Of a stretch of 64,000 bases of DNA, positions 43,727-54,131 are shown in pieces; within the stretch, counting starts at the first letter, position 1, and each line of letters starts with the position of its first letter. Under the pieces are notes generated by a model that worked only from the letters and a program-made list of their open reading frames with translations, made no database searches and had not been told where the DNA came from. The stretch comes from Streptococcus sp. Marseille-Q6470 (lineage in GTDB: Bacteria; Bacillota; Bacilli; Lactobacillales; Streptococcaceae). The DNA lies in NCBI RefSeq assembly GCF_946902905.1, contig NZ_OX336385.1, positions 1,651,396 through 1,715,395 on the forward strand. Reading direction: 5' to 3'. The position numbers and the translations under genes are program-made.

Positions 43727-45949
43727 ATGACAAAACATGTGTTTCAAACGACTTTTGCGGGTCGTGAGTTGATCGTAGAGACTGGTCAGGTTGCTAAGCA
43801 AGCAAATGGCTCTGTTGTCGTGCGTTATGGTGAGTCAACTGTCTTGACTGCTGCCGTCATGTCTAAGAAAATGGCAACTGGTGATTTCTTCCCACTTCAA
43901 GTCAACTACGAAGAAAAAATGTATGCGGCTGGGAAATTTCCTGGTGGCTTTATGAAACGTGAAGGACGTCCTTCTACTGATGCGACCTTGACAGCGCGTT
44001 TGATCGACCGTCCAATCCGTCCGATGTTTGCGGAAGGTTTCCGTAATGAAGTGCAAGTCATCAATACGGTTCTTTCTTACGATGAAAATGCATCTGCACC
44101 TATGGCAGCCATGTTTGGTTCATCATTGGCACTTTCTATCTCAGATATTCCGTTTGACGGACCTATCGCTGGGGTACAAGTAGGTTATGTGGATGGCCAA
44201 ATCATCATCAACCCAACACAAGAACAAGCAGAGCAATCGCTTCTTGAATTGACAGTAGCAGGTACTAAACACGCCATCAACATGGTAGAGTCTGGTGCCA
44301 AAGAATTGTCAGAAGACATCATGTTGGAAGCTCTTCTCAAAGGACATGAAGCTGTTAAAGAATTGATTGCCTTCCAAGAAGAAATAGTTGCGGCAGTTGG
44401 TAAAGAAAAAGCAGAAGTAGAATTGCTTCATGTAGATGCTGAATTGCAAGCTGAAATCATCGCAGCCTACAACAGCGACCTTCAAAAAGCAGTCCAAGTA
44501 GAAGAAAAATTGGCGCGTGAAGCTGCAACTCAAGCAGTGAAAGACCAAGTCACAGCAGTTTACGAAGAAAAATATGCAGACCACGAAGAATTTGACCGTA
44601 TCATGCGTGATGTGGCTGAAATTTTGGAACAAATGGAACACGCAGAAGTGCGCCGTTTGATCACAGAAGACAAGGTTCGTCCTGATGGTCGTAAGGTCGA
44701 TGAAATCCGTCCTTTGGATGCGGTTGTTGACTTCGTTCCCCGTGTGCACGGTTCAGGTCTCTTTACTCGTGGACAGACTCAGGCTCTTTCTATCTTGACT
44801 TTGGCGCCAATGGGTGAAACGCAAATCATCGATGGTTTGGATCCAGAGTACAAGAAACGCTTTATGCACCACTATAACTTCCCTCAATACTCTGTAGGGG
44901 AAACTGGACGTTACGGTGCACCTGGTCGTCGTGAAATTGGTCACGGTGCTCTTGGGGAGCGTGCTCTTGCTCAAGTATTGCCAAGCTTGGAAGAATTCCC
45001 ATACGCGATTCGTTTGGTAGCAGAAGTCTTGGAATCAAACGGTTCTTCATCTCAAGCATCTATCTGTGCTGGCACTCTTGCCCTTATGGCTGGTGGTGTG
45101 CCAATCAAGGCGCCAGTAGCAGGGATTGCTATGGGTCTCATCTCAGATGGTAACAACTATACAGTATTGACAGATATCCAAGGTTTGGAAGACCACTTTG
45201 GAGATATGGACTTTAAGGTTGCAGGTACTCGCGACGGGATTACAGCCCTTCAGATGGATATCAAGATCCAAGGGATTACTGCAGAAATCTTGACGGAAGC
45301 TCTTGCTCAAGCCAAGAAAGCTCGTTTTGAAATCCTTGATGTGATCGAAGCAACTATTCCAGAAGTTCGTCCAGAATTGGCTCCAACTGCACCGAAAATT
45401 GATACCATCAAGATTGATGTGGACAAGATTAAGATTGTCATCGGTAAGGGTGGAGAAACCATCGATAAGATCATCGCTGAAACAGGCGTTAAGATTGACA
45501 TCGACGAAGAAGGTAACGTATCTATCTACTCTAGCGACCAAGATGCTATCAACCGTGCTAAAGAAATCATTGCTGGTTTGGTTCGTGAAGCTAAAGTGGA
45601 CGAAGTCTACCATGCCAAAGTTGTTCGTATCGAGAAATTTGGTGCCTTTGTCAACCTCTTTGACAAGACAGATGCCCTCGTACACATCTCTGAAATGGCT
45701 TGGACTCGTACTAATAATGTAGAAGATTTAGTTCAAATTGGTGATTTTGTAGATGTGAAGGTTATTAAGATTGATGAAAAAGGTCGTGTAGATGCTTCTA
45801 TGAAGGCACTCTTGCCACGTCCTCCAAAACCTGAACGTTCAGAAGAAAAAGGGGATAAAGGTCATCGTCATGGCGATCGTCCTCGTCACCACCACAAGGA
45901 CCACAAACCTAAGAAAGAAACTACAGAAACACCAAAAGACTCAGAATAA
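43727..45949 (+). CDS. pnp: Polyribonucleotide nucleotidyltransferase
   Basis: 740 residues from ATG 43727 ([10 protein letters not shown]), with AAAGGGG in front. Two RNase PH domains, a central helical linker, KH domain with IGKGGE, S1 domain at ~620-690, and a His/Lys/Glu-rich C-tail. It degrades RNA 3' to 5' with phosphate. cysE begins 14 bases downstream, and the unit seems to run through cysS, mrnC and the PucR-like gene to the terminator at 50015. Tight coupling to another RNase gene (mrnC) is of note. Confidence 0.96.
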   Translation: MTKHVFQTTFAGRELIVETGQVAKQANGSVVVRYGESTVLTAAVMSKKMATGDFFPLQVNYEEKMYAAGKFPGGFMKREGRPSTDATLTARLIDRPIRPMFAEGFRNEVQVINTVLSYDENASAPMAAMFGSSLALSISDIPFDGPIAGVQVGYVDGQIIINPTQEQAEQSLLELTVAGTKHAINMVESGAKELSEDIMLEALLKGHEAVKELIAFQEEIVAAVGKEKAEVELLHVDAELQAEIIAAYNSDLQKAVQVEEKLAREAATQAVKDQVTAVYEEKYADHEEFDRIMRDVAEILEQMEHAEVRRLITEDKVRPDGRKVDEIRPLDAVVDFVPRVHGSGLFTRGQTQALSILTLAPMGETQIIDGLDPEYKKRFMHHYNFPQYSVGETGRYGAPGRREIGHGALGERALAQVLPSLEEFPYAIRLVAEVLESNGSSSQASICAGTLALMAGGVPIKAPVAGIAMGLISDGNNYTVLTDIQGLEDHFGDMDFKVAGTRDGITALQMDIKIQGITAEILTEALAQAKKARFEILDVIEATIPEVRPELAPTAPKIDTIKIDVDKIKIVIGKGGETIDKIIAETGVKIDIDEEGNVSIYSSDQDAINRAKEIIAGLVREAKVDEVYHAKVVRIEKFGAFVNLFDKTDALVHISEMAWTRTNNVEDLVQIGDFVDVKVIKIDEKGRVDASMKALLPRPPKPERSEEKGDKGHRHGDRPRHHHKDHKPKKETTETPKDSE

Positions 45950-45963
45950 GAAAGGAGAAATGT

Positions 45964-46581
45964 ATGGGATGGTGGCGTGAAACCATTGATATCGTAAAAG
46001 AAAATGATCCAGCGGCTCGCACTACCTTGGAAGTCTTGCTGACCTATCCGGGTGTCAAAGCCTTGGCTGCTCACCGTCTCTCTCATTTTCTCTGGAAACA
46101 TGGCTTTAAGCTTTTAGCTCGTATGCACAGCCAGTTTTGGCGTTTTTGGACGCAGATAGAGATTCACCCTGGAGCTCAGATTGAATCAGGTGTCTTTATT
46201 GACCATGGATCAGGACTTGTGATTGGGGAAACAGCTATCGTTGAAAAAGGTGTTCTTCTCTACCATGGGGTTACTCTGGGTGGGACAGGTAAGGATAGTG
46301 GCAAACGCCATCCGACCGTTCGTAAAGGAGCTCTCATCTCTGCTCATGCCCAAGTCATCGGACCTGTAGAAATCGGTGAAAATGCCAAAGTCGGTGCCGC
46401 TGCTGTCGTTGTGGCAGATGTTCCTAGTGATGTGACGGTTGTCGGCATTCCTGCTAAGATTGTTCGTGTTCACGGGCAAAAGGATGAACCAACCATTCAC
46501 GAAGTCGAAGAAAAACGTGAATACTACGTCAATAAACTTGAGCATGCTAGAGAAGCCAGTCACAGGTCGTCTGGTTTGTAA
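45964..46581 (+). CDS. cysE: Serine O-acetyltransferase
   Basis: 205 residues. N-terminal helices, then left-handed beta-helix hexapeptide repeats: IEIHPGAQIESGVFIDHGSGLVIGE, where the catalytic Asp-His pair lies, HGVTLGGTGKDSGKRHP and IGENAKVGAAAVV. It makes O-acetylserine, the first step of cysteine synthesis. Normal length for the short Gram-positive CysE. AAAGGAG precedes the ATG. Placed upstream of cysS, so cysteine formation and charging are linked. Confidence 0.95.
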   Translation: MGWWRETIDIVKENDPAARTTLEVLLTYPGVKALAAHRLSHFLWKHGFKLLARMHSQFWRFWTQIEIHPGAQIESGVFIDHGSGLVIGETAIVEKGVLLYHGVTLGGTGKDSGKRHPTVRKGALISAHAQVIGPVEIGENAKVGAAAVVVADVPSDVTVVGIPAKIVRVHGQKDEPTIHEVEEKREYYVNKLEHAREASHRSSGL

Positions 46582-46615
46582 TGAGAAGTGACTCTTTAAT
46601 TAGGAGGTTAGGTCG

Positions 46616-47377
46616 ATGCTATTAGAAGAATTTGAAAATGTACCTGCTGTTATCGAGCCAACTGATCGAAGCCTCCTTAGTGGTGGAGAAATCTGTGATA
46701 CGATTATTTTATCTTTTAATGGAGAAATCGTTGAACGAGTAAAGCAGTTTGAAGATGTTTACGAAGGTGGCTATCTAACCAATCTAAATGGTAGATTTCC
46801 ATGGTATATCTATGAAAAAGATGGGAGTAAGGTAGCAGTTGCTATAGCTACGATTGGAGCCCCGATGGTTGTTGGACTCTTAGAAGAACTCAAAGCAAGA
46901 GGATTTAAGAACTTTATTGTTTTGGGTTCTTGCGGAGTTCTAGATCAGTCTATTCAGGCAGATAAGATTATCCTACCAAGTTCAGCTCTACGTGATGAAG
47001 GTACAAGTTATCATTACGCTCCTGCAAGTGATGAAATAGCTTATGATGAAACTCTACTCTTAACCATAGAAGAAGCTTTAAACAAATCTGATATTGAGCA
47101 CATTCGAACAAAGGCTTGGACCACAGATGCTTTCTATCGTGAAACAGCTGATAAGGTCAAACGTAGACTAGCAGCAGGTGCGACTGTTGTAGATATGGAA
47201 GCCTCAGCAATCATGGCTTGGGCACAATTTCGACAAGCAAAAGTTTATCAATTTTTTTATACAGCTGATTATGTTGACCATCATAATCATGAGTGGGATG
47301 CAAGATACGAAGAAAGAAAAGCAGATGCTATGACTTTCTTTGAGATAGCATTAGTAATTGCTAGAGAGTTGGATTGA
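46616..47377 (+). CDS. Nucleoside phosphorylase family protein
   Basis: 253 residues, PNP/UDP phosphorylase fold: GAPMVVGLLEELKARG and VLGSCGVLD supply the phosphate and base pocket, and VDMEASAIMAWA the ribose-binding Glu-Met-Glu region. More like uridine phosphorylases than hexameric PNP; AMP nucleosidase or MTA phosphorylase activity is possible. TTAGGAGG sits before the ATG. It is embedded in the pnp-cysE-cysS operon, though its role there is not evident. Confidence 0.8.
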   Translation: MLLEEFENVPAVIEPTDRSLLSGGEICDTIILSFNGEIVERVKQFEDVYEGGYLTNLNGRFPWYIYEKDGSKVAVAIATIGAPMVVGLLEELKARGFKNFIVLGSCGVLDQSIQADKIILPSSALRDEGTSYHYAPASDEIAYDETLLLTIEEALNKSDIEHIRTKAWTTDAFYRETADKVKRRLAAGATVVDMEASAIMAWAQFRQAKVYQFFYTADYVDHHNHEWDARYEERKADAMTFFEIALVIARELD

Positions 47378-47420
47378 AACGACTCTTTACGATAAACAAG
47401 ATACAGAAAGGAGTCAGTGA

Positions 47421-48764
47421 GTGATTAAAATCTATGACACCATGTCTCGTGATTTGCGAGAATTTGTCCCAATCGAGGACGGCAAGGTTAAGATGTATGT
47501 CTGTGGGCCAACTGTATACAACTACATTCACGTAGGGAATGCCCGTTCGACAGTAGCCTTCGATACCATTCGTCGCTACTTTGAGTATCGTGGCTATGAG
47601 GTTGCCTATATTTCTAACTTCACGGATGTGGATGATAAGATTATCAACCGTGCTAAGGAAGAAGGTATCACACCTCAAGAAGTAGCGGACAAGTATATCG
47701 CTGCCTTTCGTGAGGACGTGACGGCTCTTGGTGTGAAGCCTGCGACTCGTCATCCTCGTGTAGTCGAGTTTATGGCTGATATCATCCGCTTTGTCTCTGA
47801 CCTGATTGAAAAAGGCTATGCCTATGAGAGTCAAGGGGATGTCTACTTCCGTGTGGAAAAATCCCACAACTATGCTAAGTTAGCCAATAAAACCCTAGAA
47901 GACTTGGAGTTAGGTGCTTCAGGTCGGACAGACGAAGAAACAGCTCGAAAGGAAAATCCGGTAGATTTTGCTCTTTGGAAAGCAGCCAAACCAGGTGAGA
48001 TTTCTTGGGACAGTCCTTGGGGTCCTGGTCGTCCAGGCTGGCATATCGAGTGTTCGGTTATGTCAACGGAGATTTTGGGTGATACTATCGATATTCACGG
48101 TGGTGGAGCTGACCTTGAGTTTCCACACCACACCAACGAAATTGCCCAGTCAGAAGCCAAGACAGGTAAGACCTTTGCCAACTACTGGATGCACAATGGT
48201 TTTGTCAACATTGACAATGTCAAGATGTCCAAGTCTTTGGGTAACTTTATTACGGTACACGATGCCCTCGAAACGATCGACGGCCAAGTGCTTCGTTTCT
48301 TCTTTGCGACTCAGCATTACCGCAAACCTATCAACTTTACGGAAAAGGCTGTGCGTGATGCCGAGACCAATCTCAAGTATCTGAAGAACACTTATGAGCA
48401 ACCATTTACTGGAACTGTAGATGCAGAGGAGTTGCAAGCTTTTAAAGATAAGTTCGTAGCTGCAATGGATGAGGATTTCAATACAGCAAATGGTATCACA
48501 GTCGTCTTTGAAATGGCCAAGTGGATCAACTCAGGCAACTATGATGCAGCGGTTAAGGAAGCTCTTGCGGCTATGTTAGAGGTCTTTGGTATTGTCTTTG
48601 TCGAGGAAGTTTTGGATGAAGAGATTGAAGCTTTGATTCAAAAACGTCAAGAAGCGCGTGCTAATCGCGACTTTGCGACGGCTGACCAAATCCGTGACCA
48701 GCTAGCTGCTCAAGGGATTAAACTACTTGATACCAAGGATGGAGTGAGGTGGACACGTGATTGA
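47421..48764 (+). CDS. cysS: Cysteinyl-tRNA synthetase
   Basis: 447 residues, start GTG 47421 with AAAGGAG seven bases ahead. Class I synthetase: [16 protein letters not shown] (zinc Cys and HIGH box), WHIECSVM (second zinc Cys), [12 protein letters not shown] (zinc His), VKMSKSLGN (KMSKS). A DALR helical domain ends the protein. The stop overlaps the mrnC start by 8 bases. Confidence 0.96.
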   Translation: MIKIYDTMSRDLREFVPIEDGKVKMYVCGPTVYNYIHVGNARSTVAFDTIRRYFEYRGYEVAYISNFTDVDDKIINRAKEEGITPQEVADKYIAAFREDVTALGVKPATRHPRVVEFMADIIRFVSDLIEKGYAYESQGDVYFRVEKSHNYAKLANKTLEDLELGASGRTDEETARKENPVDFALWKAAKPGEISWDSPWGPGRPGWHIECSVMSTEILGDTIDIHGGGADLEFPHHTNEIAQSEAKTGKTFANYWMHNGFVNIDNVKMSKSLGNFITVHDALETIDGQVLRFFFATQHYRKPINFTEKAVRDAETNLKYLKNTYEQPFTGTVDAEELQAFKDKFVAAMDEDFNTANGITVVFEMAKWINSGNYDAAVKEALAAMLEVFGIVFVEEVLDEEIEALIQKRQEARANRDFATADQIRDQLAAQGIKLLDTKDGVRWTRD

Positions 48765-49143
48765 TGTCAATCTCATTAACGGGATTGCGCTAGCCTTTGA
48801 AGGAGATGCAGTTTACTCTATGTATATTCGTCGCCATCTCATTCTCAAAGGCATGACCAAACCCAATAAACTCCACCAAGAGGCAACCAAGTATGTATCG
48901 GCTAAGGCTCAGGCCCGCTTGATTTCCCTTATGTTAGAAGAAGAAGTTCTAACGGAAAAGGAAGAAGAAATCTATAAACGAGGCCGCAACACCAATAGTC
49001 ATACCAAGGCCAAGAATGCAGATGTAGTGACCTACCGTATGTCGACTGGTTTTGAAGCGGTCATGGGTTATCTCCATATGACCGAAAATATGGAACGCCT
49101 CGAAACCTTGATTTCTTGGTGTATCCAAAAAGTGGAGGGCTAG
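48757..49143 (+). CDS. mrnC: Mini-ribonuclease III
   Basis: 128 residues, start GTG 48757 overlapping the cysS end. RNase III catalytic fold without a dsRNA-binding domain: [17 protein letters not shown] holds the catalytic Asp, and [16 protein letters not shown]...[12 protein letters not shown] the second acidic cluster. It matures 23S rRNA ends in Firmicutes. The next gene begins 4 bases on. Confidence 0.93.
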   Translation: MIDVNLINGIALAFEGDAVYSMYIRRHLILKGMTKPNKLHQEATKYVSAKAQARLISLMLEEEVLTEKEEEIYKRGRNTNSHTKAKNADVVTYRMSTGFEAVMGYLHMTENMERLETLISWCIQKVEG

Positions 49144-49146
49144 GAA

Positions 49147-50016
49147 ATGATTGCAAAAGAATTACTAGACTGGTTTCCACAAGCTCAAATCGTAGACCAA
49201 CCAGTCGATAAGGAAGGCTATCTGACGCTTCCAGTATCCGCAAATCAGTGGGTTTTACTGGAAGAAGCTGGACTTAGTGAACGTGAGAAACAGTTGGTGG
49301 CTCTCTTAACCCAGCAGGAACAAACCATCTCTCTCAATCCATGGTATAGCTATTTGATTGAAGGCAAGGGACAAGCACCGCAGAGCTTTAAAAAGCTACA
49401 AGTTGTCTATTGTCACCTTTCTTATTACCAACAGGAAAACCTGACTTCTTGGTTGTATATGATGAGAACCCTCTTTCCTAATTGCGAGACAGTGCTTCAG
49501 GTGGGAGCTCAGGATTACCTATTTGTTCTCCAACAGGACAAATACACTTCTGTTCGCTCTATCTTGATGGATACCTTGGAAGCAGTAGAATACGATTTTG
49601 GGGTTCGCTTATCCATCATGCTGGGGCAGGTTTGGTCGCAAACAGGAAATCAGAGTTTGACAGATCTCATCAAAGCAGAACGTGACTTGTTCAAAAACTG
49701 GTGGCGACAAGGACACCAAGGATTCCACACGTTTTCTCAGCTCTACCTTTGGAGTATGGGTGAACAAATGGTGGATCTTGGTTTGATCAAAGATTATCTA
49801 CACCAGATGATTTTGGATCAGGATCAAATTCAAGAAATCATTCTCTCCTTATGGGAAAATAGTGCAGTTCTAACTAAAACAGCTCAGCAACTGTATTTGC
49901 ACCGCAATTCTCTTCAATACAAGATTGATAAATGGGAAGAGTTGACAGGGCTTCAGTTGAAAGAATTGACAGATTTGACCTTGTGTTATCAATTGATTTT
50001 ACCAGATATTATATAA
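49147..50016 (+). CDS. PucR-type helix-turn-helix regulator
   Basis: 289 residues. The C-terminal ~60 residues (NSAVLTKTAQQLYLHRNSLQYKIDKWEELTG) match the PucR/CdaR HTH_30 DNA-binding domain. The N-terminal two thirds are a sensor-like region without a known ligand site. Only 3 bases from mrnC, hence part of that operon; msmK lies downstream with its own promoter. Given that placement a role in sugar uptake control is possible but unproved. Start ATG 49147 is preceded by GGAGGG within the mrnC end. Confidence 0.75.
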   Translation: MIAKELLDWFPQAQIVDQPVDKEGYLTLPVSANQWVLLEEAGLSEREKQLVALLTQQEQTISLNPWYSYLIEGKGQAPQSFKKLQVVYCHLSYYQQENLTSWLYMMRTLFPNCETVLQVGAQDYLFVLQQDKYTSVRSILMDTLEAVEYDFGVRLSIMLGQVWSQTGNQSLTDLIKAERDLFKNWWRQGHQGFHTFSQLYLWSMGEQMVDLGLIKDYLHQMILDQDQIQEIILSLWENSAVLTKTAQQLYLHRNSLQYKIDKWEELTGLQLKELTDLTLCYQLILPDII

Positions 50017-50047
50017 AGTTTTGTGCAAGTTGCACAGAACTTTTTTA
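50015..50047 (+). terminator. Terminator of the pnp-to-PucR operon
   Basis: AAAGTTTTGTGCA pairs with TGCACAGAACTTT around a 3-base loop, then T run. Confidence 0.8.
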
Positions 50048-50073
50048 TTTTTTTGGTCACCTTGCCATAGAAA

Positions 50074-50096
50074 TGTAAAGCGTTTTCATTTATAAT
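50074..50096 (+). promoter_or_regulatory. msmK -10 box with overlapping cre-like site
   Basis: TGTAAAGCGTTTTCA (50074-50088) resembles a CcpA cre site but is one base longer than the ideal 14-mer. TATAAT follows at 50091-50096. CcpA control of a shared sugar ATPase would make sense; the fit is imperfect. Confidence 0.45.
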
Positions 50097-50128
50097 AAAT
50101 CTATCAAAAATTAAAGGAGTTCACCGAA

Positions 50129-51259
50129 ATGGTAGAATTAAATCTTAAAAACATTTACAAAAAATATCCAAACAGCGAACACTACTCAGTTGAAGACTTC
50201 AACTTGGACATCAAAGACAAAGAATTTATCGTTTTCGTAGGACCTTCAGGATGTGGTAAATCAACTACTCTCCGTATGATTGCAGGTCTTGAAGATATCA
50301 CAGAAGGTACTGCATCTATCGATGGCGTTGTTGTCAATGACGTAGCTCCAAAAGACCGTGACATCGCCATGGTATTCCAAAACTACGCTCTTTACCCACA
50401 CATGACTGTATACGATAACATGGCTTTCGGTTTGAAATTGCGTAAATACAGCAAAGAAGACATCGACAAACGTGTACAAGAAGCAGCAGAAATTCTTGGT
50501 TTGAAAGAATTCTTGGATCGTAAACCAGCTGACCTTTCAGGTGGTCAACGTCAACGTGTTGCCATGGGTCGTGCGATCGTCCGTGATGCAAAAGTATTCT
50601 TGATGGACGAACCTTTGTCAAACTTGGATGCAAAACTTCGTGTATCTATGCGTGCTGAAATCGCTAAAATCCACCGTCGTATCGGAGCTACAACTATCTA
50701 CGTAACTCACGACCAAACAGAAGCGATGACACTTGCAGACCGTATCGTTATCATGTCAGCTACTAAAAACCCTGCTGGTACTGGTACTATCGGACGTGTT
50801 GAACAAATCGGTACTCCTCAAGAAGTTTACAAAAACCCAGTTAACAAATTCGTAGCAGGATTCATCGGAAGCCCAGCTATGAACTTCATCAACGTAAAAT
50901 TGATCGGTGACCACATCGTTGGTGACGCCTTTAACTTGAAAGTTCCAGAAGGTGCTTTGAAAGTTCTTCGCGATAAAGGTTACGAAGGTAAAGAATTGAT
51001 CTTCGGTATCCGTCCAGAAGACGTGAACGCAGAACCTGCTTTCCTTGAAACATTCCCAGAATCAGTTGTTAAAGCAACGATCTCTGTATCAGAATTGCTT
51101 GGTTCAGAATCTCACCTATACTGCCAAGTTGGTAAAGATGAATTCGTTGCTAAGGTTGACGCACGTGACTACTTGCAAGCTGGTGCTACAGTTGAACTTG
51201 GATTTGACTTGAACAAAGCTCACTTCTTTGACGTAGAAACTGAAAAGACAGTTTACTAA
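50129..51259 (+). CDS. msmK: Multi-sugar ABC transporter ATP-binding protein
   Basis: 376 residues. Walker A GPSGCGKSTT (38-47 region), signature LSGGQRQR, Walker B VFLMDEPLSNLD, H-loop TIYVTHDQTEAM, then a C-terminal TOBE/regulatory domain from ~235. It is of the MalK/MsmX/UgpC class, and in streptococci one MsmK energises several sugar importers (raffinose, sialic acid, maltodextrin). No permease genes are adjacent, fitting a shared subunit. AAAGGAG precedes the ATG; an own terminator follows. Confidence 0.94.
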   Translation: MVELNLKNIYKKYPNSEHYSVEDFNLDIKDKEFIVFVGPSGCGKSTTLRMIAGLEDITEGTASIDGVVVNDVAPKDRDIAMVFQNYALYPHMTVYDNMAFGLKLRKYSKEDIDKRVQEAAEILGLKEFLDRKPADLSGGQRQRVAMGRAIVRDAKVFLMDEPLSNLDAKLRVSMRAEIAKIHRRIGATTIYVTHDQTEAMTLADRIVIMSATKNPAGTGTIGRVEQIGTPQEVYKNPVNKFVAGFIGSPAMNFINVKLIGDHIVGDAFNLKVPEGALKVLRDKGYEGKELIFGIRPEDVNAEPAFLETFPESVVKATISVSELLGSESHLYCQVGKDEFVAKVDARDYLQAGATVELGFDLNKAHFFDVETEKTVY

Positions 51260-51277
51260 GATAGATTTGAATCAATC

Positions 51278-51310
51278 AACACTACTAGAGTTTCTCTAGT
51301 AGTGTTTTTT
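51278..51310 (+). terminator. Terminator of msmK
   Basis: 13-bp perfect arms AACACTACTAGAG / CTCTAGTAGTGTT with a TTT loop and T tail. Confidence 0.9.
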
Positions 51311-51367
51311 AGACTTCAGCAAAGTCTTATGGAATAGGCTTTTCTAGTTTTCTTATTGATCAAAAAG

Positions 51368-51376
51368 TGTTAAAAT
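51368..51376 (+). promoter_or_regulatory. Extended -10 promoter of rel
   Basis: TGTTAAAAT, 24 bases before the rel ATG; GGAG at 51390-51393. Confidence 0.5.
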
Positions 51377-51400
51377 GGTAGGAAGAACTGGAGAGTATGC

Positions 51401-53617
51401 ATGCCAAAAGAAGTAATTTATTCTGGCGATGAAGTCGTCGCTTTAACGCAAAAATATTTATCGAAAGAAGATGTGGCTTTTGTCCATAAGGCCTTGGTTT
51501 ATGCTGTAGAGTGCCACAGTGGCCAATATCGTAAATCAGGCGAGCCTTACATTATCCACCCTATCCAGGTAGCAGGTATCTTGGCTAAGCTCAAGCTGGA
51601 CGCTGTCACTGTTGCCTGTGGTTTTTTGCATGACGTGGTAGAAGACACAGATGCTACTTTGGATGACTTAGAGCGTGAGTTTGGACATGATGTTCGAGTA
51701 ATTGTAGATGGGGTTACTAAGCTTGGTAAGGTTGAATACAAGTCATTTGAAGAGCAGTTGGCTGAAAACCACCGCAAGATGCTCATGGCTATGTCTGAGG
51801 ATATCCGTGTTATCTTGGTCAAACTTTCTGACCGTCTGCACAATATGCGCACCCTCAAGCATCTTCGTAAGGACAAGCAAGAACGTATTTCCCGAGAAAC
51901 CATGGAAATCTACGCACCACTTGCTCACCGTCTGGGGATTTCAAGTGTTAAGTGGGAACTAGAAGACCTTTCCTTCCGTTATCTAAATCCGACAGAGTTT
52001 TACAAGATAACTCATATGATGAAGGAGAAACGTCAAGAACGTGAAGCCTTGGTCGATGAAGTTGTGACGAAACTCGAGGAGTATTCATCTGAGCGCAACC
52101 TGACAGGAAAAATCTATGGTCGTCCAAAGCATATCTACTCTATTTACCGTAAGATGCAGGACAAGAAAAAACGCTTTGAGGAAATCTATGACTTGATTGC
52201 TATTCGCTGTATCTTGGATACTCAGAGTGATGTCTATGCTATGTTGGGCTATGTCCATGAGCTATGGAAACCAATGCCAGGTCGTTTCAAGGACTACATT
52301 GCCAATCGTAAGGCCAATGGGTACCAGTCTATCCATACGACTGTTTATGGACCAAAAGGGCCGATTGAGTTCCAGATTCGTACCAAGGAAATGCACGAGG
52401 TTGCTGAGTACGGAGTTGCGGCTCACTGGGCCTACAAAAAAGGAATCAAGGGTCAAGTTAATAGCAAGGAATCTGCTATTGGAATGAACTGGATCAAGGA
52501 GATGATGGAACTCCAAGACCAGGCGGATGATGCCAAGGAATTTGTAGATACTGTCAAAGAAAACTATCTGGCTGAGGAGATTTATGTCTTTACTCCAGAT
52601 GGAGCGGTTCGTTCTCTGCCAAAGGATTCTGGACCGATTGACTTTGCCTATGAGATTCATACCAAGATCGGGGAAAAAGCAACTGGTGCCAAGGTTAATG
52701 GACGTATGGTTCCTTTGACTACCAAGCTGAAAACGGGTGACCAGGTTGAAATCATCACCAATCCAAATTCATTTGGACCAAGTCGTGACTGGCTCAACAT
52801 GGTTAAGACCAGCAAGGCCCGTAACAAAATTCGTCAGTTCTTTAAAAACCAGGATAAAGAATTGTCCATCAATAAAGGCCGTGAAATGCTGATTAGTCAG
52901 CTTCAAGAAAACGGCTATGTGGCCAATAAATTTATGGACAAGCGTCACATGGATGAAGTCCTTCAAAAAACCAGCTACAAGACAGAAGAAGCTCTCTTTG
53001 CTGCGATTGGTTTTGGAGAAATCGGAGCCATTACCGTCTTTAACCGTTTGACGGAGAAGGAACGTCGTGAAGAAGAACGTGCAAAAGCCAAGGCAGAAGC
53101 AGAAGAACTGGTCAAGGGTGGCGAAGTCAAGGTTGAAAACAAGGAAACTCTAAAGGTTAAGCATGAAGGTGGCGTTGTCATCGAGGGTGCCTCTGGTCTC
53201 TTGGTACGGATTGCCAAATGTTGTAATCCTGTTCCAGGTGATGATATCGTTGGCTATATTACCAAAGGTCGTGGTGTTGCCATCCATCGTGTGGACTGTA
53301 TGAACCTTCGTTCACAGGAAAACTACGAGCAACGTCTACTCGATGTTGAGTGGGAAGACCAATTCTCAACCAAGGAATATATGGCTCATATCGACATCTA
53401 TGGACTCAACCGTTCTGGTCTTTTGAATGATATCTTGCAAGTCCTATCCAATACAACTAAGAATATCTCAACAGTTAACGCCCAGCCAACCAAGGATATG
53501 AAATTTGCTAATATCCATGTATCCTTTGGAATTTCAAATCTTTCAACGTTAACTACTGTAGTTGATAAGATTAAGAGTGTACCAGAAGTCTACTCAGTCA
53601 AACGGACCAATGGTTAA
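51401..53617 (+). CDS. rel: Bifunctional (p)ppGpp synthetase/hydrolase
   Basis: 738 residues, long RSH type. HD hydrolase domain with H53, H77-D78 (FLHDVVEDTD), synthetase domain (RPKHIYSIYRKM, GYQSIHTTVYGP), TGS domain near 390-450, a zinc-finger/CC region (ARCCNP-like IAKCCNPVPGDDI) and a C-terminal ACT domain. It governs the stringent response in the cytoplasm and at ribosomes. Both catalytic domains look intact. dtd follows after 30 bases. Confidence 0.96.
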   Translation: MPKEVIYSGDEVVALTQKYLSKEDVAFVHKALVYAVECHSGQYRKSGEPYIIHPIQVAGILAKLKLDAVTVACGFLHDVVEDTDATLDDLEREFGHDVRVIVDGVTKLGKVEYKSFEEQLAENHRKMLMAMSEDIRVILVKLSDRLHNMRTLKHLRKDKQERISRETMEIYAPLAHRLGISSVKWELEDLSFRYLNPTEFYKITHMMKEKRQEREALVDEVVTKLEEYSSERNLTGKIYGRPKHIYSIYRKMQDKKKRFEEIYDLIAIRCILDTQSDVYAMLGYVHELWKPMPGRFKDYIANRKANGYQSIHTTVYGPKGPIEFQIRTKEMHEVAEYGVAAHWAYKKGIKGQVNSKESAIGMNWIKEMMELQDQADDAKEFVDTVKENYLAEEIYVFTPDGAVRSLPKDSGPIDFAYEIHTKIGEKATGAKVNGRMVPLTTKLKTGDQVEIITNPNSFGPSRDWLNMVKTSKARNKIRQFFKNQDKELSINKGREMLISQLQENGYVANKFMDKRHMDEVLQKTSYKTEEALFAAIGFGEIGAITVFNRLTEKERREEERAKAKAEAEELVKGGEVKVENKETLKVKHEGGVVIEGASGLLVRIAKCCNPVPGDDIVGYITKGRGVAIHRVDCMNLRSQENYEQRLLDVEWEDQFSTKEYMAHIDIYGLNRSGLLNDILQVLSNTTKNISTVNAQPTKDMKFANIHVSFGISNLSTLTTVVDKIKSVPEVYSVKRTNG

Positions 53618-53647
53618 GTTGGCGTGATATAGTTAGAAAGGATTTCT

Positions 53648-54091
53648 ATGAAAATCATCGTTCAGCGCGTCAAGGAAGCTCAGGTTTCTATTGAGGGGCA
53701 GATTCATGGTCAAATCAAACAAGGGCTCTTGCTCTTAGTGGGGGTTGGACCTGAGGATCAGAAAGAGGATTTGGAGTATGCAGTCAGAAAACTGGTCAAT
53801 ATGCGGATCTTTTCAGATGACGAAGGCAAGATGAACCTATCTGTCAAGGATATCCAAGGAGAAATACTCTCCATCTCTCAATTCACTCTGTTTGCCGATA
53901 CAAAGAAGGGCAATCGACCAGCATTTACAGGTGCTGCCAAACCTGATATGGCTGAGGCCTTCTATCAAGACTTTAACCAGGAACTAGCCAAAGAGGTTCC
54001 TGTTGAAACAGGTATCTTTGGAGCAGATATGCAGGTAGAACTGGTCAATGATGGGCCGGTAACTATCATCCTTGATACAAAAAATAGATAA
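53648..54091 (+). CDS. dtd: D-aminoacyl-tRNA deacylase
   Basis: 147 residues. The DTD active-site motifs SQFTLFADT and [10 protein letters not shown] (the cross-subunit Gly-Pro) are present. It removes D-amino acids, and Gly from tRNA-Ala, as a proofreading step. GAAAGGAT precedes the ATG; the rel-dtd order is conserved widely in Firmicutes, indicating an operon. Ends at a strong terminator. Confidence 0.95.
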   Translation: MKIIVQRVKEAQVSIEGQIHGQIKQGLLLLVGVGPEDQKEDLEYAVRKLVNMRIFSDDEGKMNLSVKDIQGEILSISQFTLFADTKKGNRPAFTGAAKPDMAEAFYQDFNQELAKEVPVETGIFGADMQVELVNDGPVTIILDTKNR

Positions 54092-54092
54092 G

Positions 54093-54122
54093 AAAAACCA
54101 AGCTTGTTAGCTTGGTTTTTTT
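54093..54122. terminator. Terminator between dtd and psaR (convergent)
   Basis: AAAAACCAAGC and GCTTGGTTTTT arms, T tail; the A run on the other side would also serve psaR. Confidence 0.85.
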
Positions 54123-54131
54123 GTGACGTAT

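Noticed and set aside
44309..44749. Long minus-strand frame antisense to pnp (also similar ones in metE, mgtA, rel)
   Set aside because: Phe/Cys-rich shadow of a biased coding strand with no motif or ribosome-binding site.
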